Source: Alphaproteobacteria bacterium
GTDB taxonomy: Bacteria; Pseudomonadota; Alphaproteobacteria; Puniceispirillales; Puniceispirillaceae
DNA: 18,968 nucleotides
Assembly (NCBI GenBank): GCA_011522945.1
Contig: WTHY01000045.1
Location: 1-18,968 of the forward strand
Reading direction: 5' to 3'
Position 1 is the first letter of the stretch, and each line of letters starts with the position of its first letter. Both the position numbers and the translations under genes were made by a program. This document shows, piece after piece, positions 15,201 through 18,968 of the stretch. The notes under the pieces are model-generated. The model was not told where the DNA came from and searched no databases. It saw nothing but the letters and a program-made list of their open reading frames with translations.

Positions 15201-16079
15201 ATCCCATAAAATCCAGGCCGGGTTATTTGTGTAGCCTGTTTTAAAGCTACCATCCCAGACACCGTCTGTTGTCCGTGTCTCAACATCATAATTTTGAGGA
15301 ATCTGAACAAATTTTCCCTGCAACTCGACCGTTAATTTCGGGACACGCCCTTGCGCAAGACTCGCATCTAGCTCAAGAGATAAAATTGCCAAATTCGGAT
15401 GGTTGAGCCTGTCCCAATGCACCCATGTGACACTTGTTAGCTGCATCTCATTGCGCTCGCCTGATGCTTCATCTGGTAGCGCGGTTAGACGAGAGATTCG
15501 TAATTGTCGTGATGTGCTGTCCTCTGGCAGCTGTATAAGATATTGCTTCTCGAAGCTGCTTGTCTGCTTCTCATAAATATGATCTCTAAGCACCTCTAAC
15601 CACTGCCCATCAATCAATTGTTCTACTTTGAATGATACTTCAGACGGGCCGATAATATTCTGCGTTTGATGTACCAGGCCAAGGGGGAAGCGAAAGGTCA
15701 GCCGTGCTGCCTGTGCTGTTGGATGTGTCAGTGATATCGGCACATTTGGCAGTAATGTGCGCGCTATAGCTTCAGTTTGTTCACTCTGATTAAATCCGGG
15801 TAAAGGCAGAGTTTTTTGATCTGGCAGGCCTGTTTGCAGCTGCCAATTTATGGTGCCAAAATTTCGGCTACCATCTGCATTTGCAAGTGGCACACCATCT
15901 AAATAGATAGATTTTGCACCATCAATCAGACCTACTATGGGGCCAGCTGACAATAAAAACTGCAAGCGCACTGTGCCTTCAGATCGGATGGTGTTTGCAG
16001 CTTCGTAAAAATCTGGGCCACTAACATCACCCTTACCACCAGCGCCGCCAACAAGCTTCATCTGTGGTTTCATCGTCAT
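12222..16079 (-). CDS. Tail tip attachment protein J (host specificity)
   Basis: A 1285-aa homologue of lambda gpJ, the central tail fibre that forms the tail tip and contacts the receptor. The N-terminal GGAGGKGD, LLSAGPIVGLIDGAKSIYLD (43-62) and VWDGSFKTGYTNNPAWILWD (274-293) match the conserved J core closely. HWLMERSRVAGLGVSYRVGL (about 458-477) and VRPGDSVILLDE follow in the expected order. Two fibronectin-III-like segments lie at about 655-740 and 750-840. A collagen-like run of 19 Gly-X-Y triplets is at 843-899. A C-terminal fibre and probable receptor-binding part runs from 900 to 1285. The ATG is preceded by GAGGCAGGATA. It starts 14 bp after gene I and overlaps the 302-aa gene by four bases (ATGA). 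The host receptor is unknown. Confidence 0.95.
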   Translation of the reverse strand: MTMKPQMKLVGGAGGKGDVSGPDFYEAANTIRSEGTVRLQFLLSAGPIVGLIDGAKSIYLDGVPLANADGSRNFGTINWQLQTGLPDQKTLPLPGFNQSEQTEAIARTLLPNVPISLTHPTAQAARLTFRFPLGLVHQTQNIIGPSEVSFKVEQLIDGQWLEVLRDHIYEKQTSSFEKQYLIQLPEDSTSRQLRISRLTALPDEASGERNEMQLTSVTWVHWDRLNHPNLAILSLELDASLAQGRVPKLTVELQGKFVQIPQNYDVETRTTDGVWDGSFKTGYTNNPAWILWDLLTDPIWGVGLPADQINRYDLYKIAAYCDEQIQDSAGKYQPRFQFDALLDKSQTALQLLEMVAQSMRVEFFWSGGQLRFIQDSPTTPKWFVTATNTIDGKFVYHSDRSYQLPTHLYVRYASAAEQGRIETERMVDPKRADKQSVQARSVFLTGCSTPAQARAHAHWLMERSRVAGLGVSYRVGLDHYAANPVRPGDSVILLDETRIGSVAQPARIYQNSFTEAVGKIYFGFPIYSMSEQPRNYTGKLVYISITGEVGYGTYYMLYGASKPKEQENIAIIFPDADSRPPAQYTPTTIINYGAIALPHYRIIQVSEVGTAQLEITAIPDEQTEPVLLPAAELPTSLPVPAASAQLPTASNIQTEQYEDWQNGQMLHELEINWQSSSDADSIAPVRRWLITATGPDGTITDYQSAKAHFVISSLTAGIWSFTIRPQGWQGQIGLSVDHETEIMSDISALPPVAVITLTALPEALAIQWVPPDIAGILHYELWQMTEDGAPQRWIANLNATSHQLGGLPENSLWRVAIRYLRQTGQISAFSDSVQATILPRAAGPKGDKGDPGEKGDKGDKGDLGDKGDPGDKGDKGDKGDIGPAGATGADGKDGQPGTQMASVSVAHPSWSNFLATQAIQDRTGHTPQAGDLVTQFHINGWAETRIFTDGSWQNTNEIIDGNLLLDGTIAAKALALDGVSLTADPNSGALQIGDVNADKLKGGSFQSANFKSGVRGFTIHTDGEAEFNNVIMRGKLVSSTVESSKIVTPTIVMPTDSAGRFLTFSSPRPIEPATILKQGNKLVIGPLRIEDDGLSDLYNDAHNFVLVAGDRHGDNANQTDNSYFSRFRSHNPLFDLSFHYASLSGVSPWGQGIEHITLSGSIKTRGGTALATIPTFDSYYTPYATSYASYYTEMTRSWPGFEGFITVNIIRKTEMRPGYSNPVDGYTSEYSVQLRGRPILNPTPALNEDGLEIHLTLSAATTSSLTRDVIGAFGQSLTLNMDTLK
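13383..13553 (-). repeat. Collagen-like (Gly-X-Y)19 tract with an internal 54-bp duplication
   Basis: Nineteen uninterrupted Gly-X-Y triplets in protein J, dominated by GDK, with GDP, GEK, GDL, GPA and others. At DNA level 13447-13491 and 13501-13545 are two 45-bp segments identical at 42 positions and offset by 54 bp (18 residues), which indicates duplication. Such tracts form trimeric triple-helical stalks in phage tail proteins. Confidence 0.9.
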
Positions 16080-16093
16080 ATCCTGCCTCGTAA

Positions 16094-16666
16094 TTAGAGT
16101 TTTTCGATTTCAACGGTAAGGCTGGAAAAAATAATCGGTGGGGATTGCACAAATCGTCTGCCATATAAAAGCGGCACTGTTTTGCCTTCAGAAACATTAG
16201 ACGGGGCAGAGATAATGTCAGACTGTACCGACTGGGCACTATGCCTACTGGTGCCAAAACTTGCGGATTGCAAAGCGCGCAGCATTAAAACACTGCCAGC
16301 CTGACCAAGCAGCTGGCTACCAGCTCTGGCACCTGCCACACCCGACAAACCAGGCACAAATGACAAGCCAAGTAAGGAAAGCCCCAATAAAGCCTGCTGC
16401 TGCCGGCTTGCTGCACCAGCGATTATGGGGACAATATGCAGATTTTTTGCCTGAAGCGGCTGATAGCAGTCTAAGCCTTTTAGGATTTTACCTGATTTAT
16501 AGGCCCCGGAAATCAACTGATATTTGCCTTTGGCAATCGTAGCTTCAAAGCCGGCAATCTGCTGACTAAGCGCACTAATTGCCTCTGCAGCGTGACAGGC
16601 AAAAACCTGATAGGGACCCCCAAAGGTTTTTAGCCTGCCATGCAGATAAAGTGAGAGTTTAGACAT
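16094..16666 (-). CDS. Tail assembly protein I (lambda gpI-like)
   Basis: A 190-aa protein occupying the I position between K and J. The N-terminus SLYLHGRLKTFGGPYQVFAC looks like the ubiquitin-like opening of lambda gpI. A glycine- and alanine-rich hydrophobic stretch (about 88-128, GLSLLGLSFVPGLSGVAGAR) follows. The C-terminus SEGKTVPLLYGRRFVQSPPI matches the end typical of this family. The ATG at 16666 overlaps the K stop (ATGTCTAA), which I prefer to a start 33 bases further upstream. It is needed for tail-tip assembly in lambda, but whether it stays in the particle is not clear from sequence. Confidence 0.87.
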   Translation of the reverse strand: MSKLSLYLHGRLKTFGGPYQVFACHAAEAISALSQQIAGFEATIAKGKYQLISGAYKSGKILKGLDCYQPLQAKNLHIVPIIAGAASRQQQALLGLSLLGLSFVPGLSGVAGARAGSQLLGQAGSVLMLRALQSASFGTSRHSAQSVQSDIISAPSNVSEGKTVPLLYGRRFVQSPPIIFSSLTVEIEKL

Positions 16667-17423
16667 TCTCAGTGCCTTTCCAGCGTATCCATAAATCAAT
16701 GAAATGGTGCCAACGAAGTACAGGTTCCGTCTTTGGCCTGCGTGTTACATCAAACCCCTTACTGCCAGCGGGATGATGCAAAATACGCCCACCACCAATA
16801 TATAGTCCTGCATGGTTCCAGACTGGGCTGCGTATACGCGCAAGGAACACATCGCCAATCTCTGGCGCCACGCCTGCTTCCAAGGGGACAAATCCTGTCT
16901 TGGCAAAATAAGTTTGGTACATATCAGCCCCCTCATGCCACCAATTCCAGGCACGAGGATACTCAGCTAGATGAATAGAGCGCTCACTGCGGTACCAGTC
17001 ACGTATCAATGCATAACAATCCGTAGACCCATGACGATAGGGCCTGTCCTGCAAGTCATAAGCACCCTCAGCACCAACCCAAAACCAACTTCTTGGTTTC
17101 AGAGAGATAATGAAATAGGGCAGTTGGCAGGCTTGTTGTTGCGCCATATCAGTAAAAGAGGGATAGGCCGGACCCTGCGGATGGCTGTGATAAACAGCAA
17201 GATTTGGCCTATCAGAATAGCTGAACACGATTTGACTATCTAGCGCGAAGAAGCCTGTTTTATCTGTCGCCAGATTTTCGAGTGGCTCAATATACCAATG
17301 CCCTTCGGTGCCTGAGACACCTCCTTCATACCAGAGGAGGCCGCACGCTTCCTCTGGTGCTGCCTCACTGGCTATGGTGAATAATTTATCTGTAATGCCA
17401 TGTGGTATATGTGGCCAGACCAT
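16659..17423 (-). CDS. Tail tip protein K: JAMM + NlpC/P60 peptidase
   Basis: A 254-aa two-domain protein like lambda gpK. The N-terminal JAB/MPN domain has E24/E25 in PEEACGLL and the full metal signature H79-S-H81...S89-F-T-D92. The C-terminal NlpC/P60 domain has the nucleophile C136 in GSTDCYALIRDWY and H204 in WNHAGLYIGGG, with H216/H217 as candidates for the third residue. Both active sites appear complete, consistent with local wall digestion at DNA entry or processing of tail proteins. The frame is open to 17513, but ATG 17423, five bases after the L stop, fits the fold start and avoids an 85-bp overlap. It overlaps gene I by eight bases. Confidence 0.92.
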   Translation of the reverse strand: MVWPHIPHGITDKLFTIASEAAPEEACGLLWYEGGVSGTEGHWYIEPLENLATDKTGFFALDSQIVFSYSDRPNLAVYHSHPQGPAYPSFTDMAQQQACQLPYFIISLKPRSWFWVGAEGAYDLQDRPYRHGSTDCYALIRDWYRSERSIHLAEYPRAWNWWHEGADMYQTYFAKTGFVPLEAGVAPEIGDVFLARIRSPVWNHAGLYIGGGRILHHPAGSKGFDVTRRPKTEPVLRWHHFIDLWIRWKGTENV

Positions 17424-17428
17424 CACCA

Positions 17429-18127
17429 CTAACTTGCCGCACCTGGGAACCCAAAAAAGGGTAAACTGCTTGAAAACCTTTTGCGGCACCCAGAATGCAA
17501 ATGCCGAGAACAACTATCCGCAGCAGGATCATTGGTAGATTTTCCTGCATCGTCAAAATAGCTGTCTGACTGGTAGGGACAGGTTGCTAAACTATAGTCA
17601 AATTTACCAGCCTCCGAGTCCCAAATCCGATATCGATGCTGACAGATATCCCGTAATATCTGATGATTTGGCAGGTGACTGCCCAACAATAAAGCAGGCG
17701 GACCAAGTTCTAGCTCTGCTATGTAACTATCCATACGAATGATACGCAGCACTTCCCAGCGCTCAGGTGCAAAACAAGATCCACCACCGGCACCCACAGG
17801 CGCATCAAGTTCTGTTTGTAGCGTAATGATACGTTCACAAATAGCACCAATGAGCTTGTCGCTATTTTCAGAACGTTGAAAATTTCCAGCCTTGGTTGGC
17901 AGGGTTAAACGTGGCAAATTACGATGACTAAGCGGACCCCAAATAAACCCAGACGCTGTAATAGGCACACAATTATAGGTCTCACCGTTAAATGAGACAT
18001 TCCCGTCACTGCGACTATCATTCACAAACCGTATCTCATCACCCTCTGATAAAGATAGTTTGTACAGATCAACTAGCCCTGGCTGATCAAGTGTAACAGC
18101 CCTGTCACGGCCAATATAGCTATTCAT
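17429..18127 (-). CDS. Minor tail protein L with iron-sulfur cysteines
   Basis: A 232-aa homologue of lambda gpL, a tail-tip protein between M and K. The N-terminal part (LVDLYKLSLSEGDEIRFVND...) is the beta-rich domain typical of the family. The C-terminal part carries four cysteines at 162, 183, 206 and 214 (ICQHRYR, TCPYQSD, DSCSRHL, SGCRKRF) and ends FFGFPGA. In lambda-type gpL, C-terminal cysteines are known to hold an iron-sulfur cluster, so the same is expected here. Three further cysteines (53, 97, 118) lie outside this set. The start overlaps the M stop (ATGA). Confidence 0.93.
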   Translation of the reverse strand: MNSYIGRDRAVTLDQPGLVDLYKLSLSEGDEIRFVNDSRSDGNVSFNGETYNCVPITASGFIWGPLSHRNLPRLTLPTKAGNFQRSENSDKLIGAICERIITLQTELDAPVGAGGGSCFAPERWEVLRIIRMDSYIAELELGPPALLLGSHLPNHQILRDICQHRYRIWDSEAGKFDYSLATCPYQSDSYFDDAGKSTNDPAADSCSRHLHSGCRKRFSSSLPFFGFPGAAS

Positions 18128-18486
18128 GGTACCACCTGAAAATGTGTGTGTTTGACTAACTGAGCAGTCAAATTATGGTATCCAGCACCAAGCGGCCGGC
18201 TTTGCCAACGTTTACAGATAAAAGGCTGCGCAACAGATTGATTTGGTGCTATCCATGAAAAGGGGAGACTGCCACGATGCGTGGTAAAAAACGCGTCTAA
18301 TGTAGAGAGGTCTGTTGCATCAAGCTGCTCCCATCGCACCTGCCATACTTTGTTTAGCCCGCCAGTGCCCATTGGTAATCTTTGTGTAAAGCCATTACCA
18401 AAGCGCAGTTCCTCTACAATGAATTCAGATCGCGATTCGGTAGCCTCGGCAATCGGGATATCTGGCAAAATGTTGTAATCACTCAT
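18124..18486 (-). CDS. Minor tail protein M
   Basis: A 120-aa protein matching the lambda minor tail protein M family. FGNGFTQRLPMGTGGLNKVW (about 29-48) corresponds to the conserved RFGDGYxQR segment; the LDAFFTTHRGSLPFSWIAP region and a late aromatic FICKRW follow. In lambda, M joins the tail tip to the tube end around the tape measure. The start overlaps the tape-measure stop and the end overlaps the L start, both as ATGA, so the three are probably made in sequence from one message. Confidence 0.92.
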   Translation of the reverse strand: MSDYNILPDIPIAEATESRSEFIVEELRFGNGFTQRLPMGTGGLNKVWQVRWEQLDATDLSTLDAFFTTHRGSLPFSWIAPNQSVAQPFICKRWQSRPLGAGYHNLTAQLVKHTHFQVVP

Positions 18487-18968
18487 GGTCGTGTCTCATC
18501 TTCTGCCAGATAATTTGCAACTGTATGACGTATCAATTGTTGCATATCGCCTGGTAATTGTGTGGCTGCCAGATCTGTTTCAAATCTGTCCTGACCATCA
18601 TCTTGGTGAATATGCAGATGTAGATCTTGTGCGGTAGGCTGAAATCTACGCTCACTGATATCAGCCACCACACCTAACTGCCCATCAGCGCCCCTGCGCA
18701 GTGGCAGCACAGCTTCTGGACCAGCTTCACCGGCCAAAGCCATTGGTGTATCACCTGACAGAACCCCACCATCAGCAAATCTTGGAATTAGATTATCACT
18801 GAGAATTGGCGCAAGGGCTTGTAAATGCGTTGGTAATAACGCAGCAAGCTGGCGACTTACAATCTGCTCGAGATGCGTATTTAGACGGGTTTCCATTTGG
18901 GTTAACCGCCTATCAAGCTGCGTGGCAAGCTGCCGATTTAGGCTTTGAGGTCCTGCTGTTTGCCGCTC
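18483..18968 (-). CDS. Tail tape-measure protein, C-terminal part only
   Basis: The frame is open to the right edge without a stop, so the visible 161 residues are the C-terminus of a longer protein. FADGGVLSGDTPMALAGEAG followed by PEAVLPLRRGADGQLGV is the hallmark ending of many phage tail tape-measure (lambda H-type) proteins. An upstream helical segment rich in Gln and Leu (QSLNRQLATQLDRRLTQMET) suits a coiled coil inside the tail tube. Its place directly before M agrees with lambda order. The internal ATG at 18896 is not taken as a start because the helix continues upstream. Confidence 0.87.
   Translation of the reverse strand, partial: ERQTAGPQSLNRQLATQLDRRLTQMETRLNTHLEQIVSRQLAALLPTHLQALAPILSDNLIPRFADGGVLSGDTPMALAGEAGPEAVLPLRRGADGQLGVVADISERRFQPTAQDLHLHIHQDDGQDRFETDLAATQLPGDMQQLIRHTVANYLAEDETRP

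Larger units (their letters stand above)
10204..18968 (-). mobile_element. Distal late module (tail tip and lysis) of a lambda-like prophage or GTA-like element, incomplete
   Basis: Ten consecutive minus-strand genes follow the lambda order H-M-L-K-I-J and end in a lysis cassette. Most neighbours overlap by 1-8 bases and all frames are open, so the module looks under selection rather than decayed. The head, packaging and any integration genes must lie beyond 18968. The holin matches the three-TM GTA type, while the tail-tip proteins are lambda-like, so this is a mosaic of both traditions. No tRNA, integrase or duplicated attachment core is seen at the 10204 edge. Whether it is an active prophage, a defective one or a domesticated particle cannot be decided from the window. 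Confidence 0.88.

Noticed and set aside
17424..17513. 30-residue N-terminal extension of the K protein
   Set aside because: It would overlap gene L by 85 bp, and the JAB domain begins just after ATG 17423.

Overview
The window looks like a chromosomal segment of an alphaproteobacterium of moderate GC content that carries the distal end of a lambda-like prophage or gene-transfer-agent (GTA)-like element. The minus-strand series DUF2007 - N6-adenine methyltransferase - S49 peptidase - small Zn-finger membrane protein - glyQ - glyS - ppdK, with a polyprenyl diphosphate synthase divergent from it, is a typical alphaproteobacterial neighbourhood. The two-subunit glycyl-tRNA synthetase fits this too. 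A marine SAR116-type host (Puniceispirillum relatives) is my guess from the feel of the proteins, not a demonstrated assignment.

Region 1 (1-874): the 3' end of a plus-strand gene for a protein with a nucleoside-deoxyribosyltransferase/TIR-like domain. It faces ppdK. Between them lie a strong terminator for ppdK, a perfect palindrome framed by 8-bp direct repeats, and a CTAG-rich direct repeat.

Region 2 (875-8828): seven host genes on the minus strand, tightly packed and probably largely co-transcribed from upstream of the DUF2007 gene. A 103-bp leader with several inverted repeats separates glyS from ppdK.

Region 3 (8829-10207): a 344-bp divergent intergenic region, then the plus-strand long-chain polyprenyl diphosphate synthase (IspB type) that makes the quinone side chain.

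Region 4 (10204-18968): a minus-strand phage late module. Read in transcription order it is tape-measure C-terminus (H), then M, L, K, I and J of the lambda tail tip, an unrecognised 302-aa protein, a 57-aa coiled-coil membrane protein, a GTA-type three-TM holin and a T4-type lysozyme. Most junctions are ATGA or TAATG overlaps, so the module looks translationally coupled and intact. Its last gene overlaps the end of the polyprenyl synthase gene by 4 bp, with no integrase, tRNA or attachment site visible at that edge.

The most unusual item is the 302-aa protein between J and the holin. Its middle is 15 exact-length 15-bp repeats, encoding five-residue units that resemble a degenerate pentapeptide-repeat helix, inserted between two halves of what looks like an alpha/beta domain. 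A second repeat system, a collagen-like stretch with a recent 54-bp duplication, sits in J next to it.
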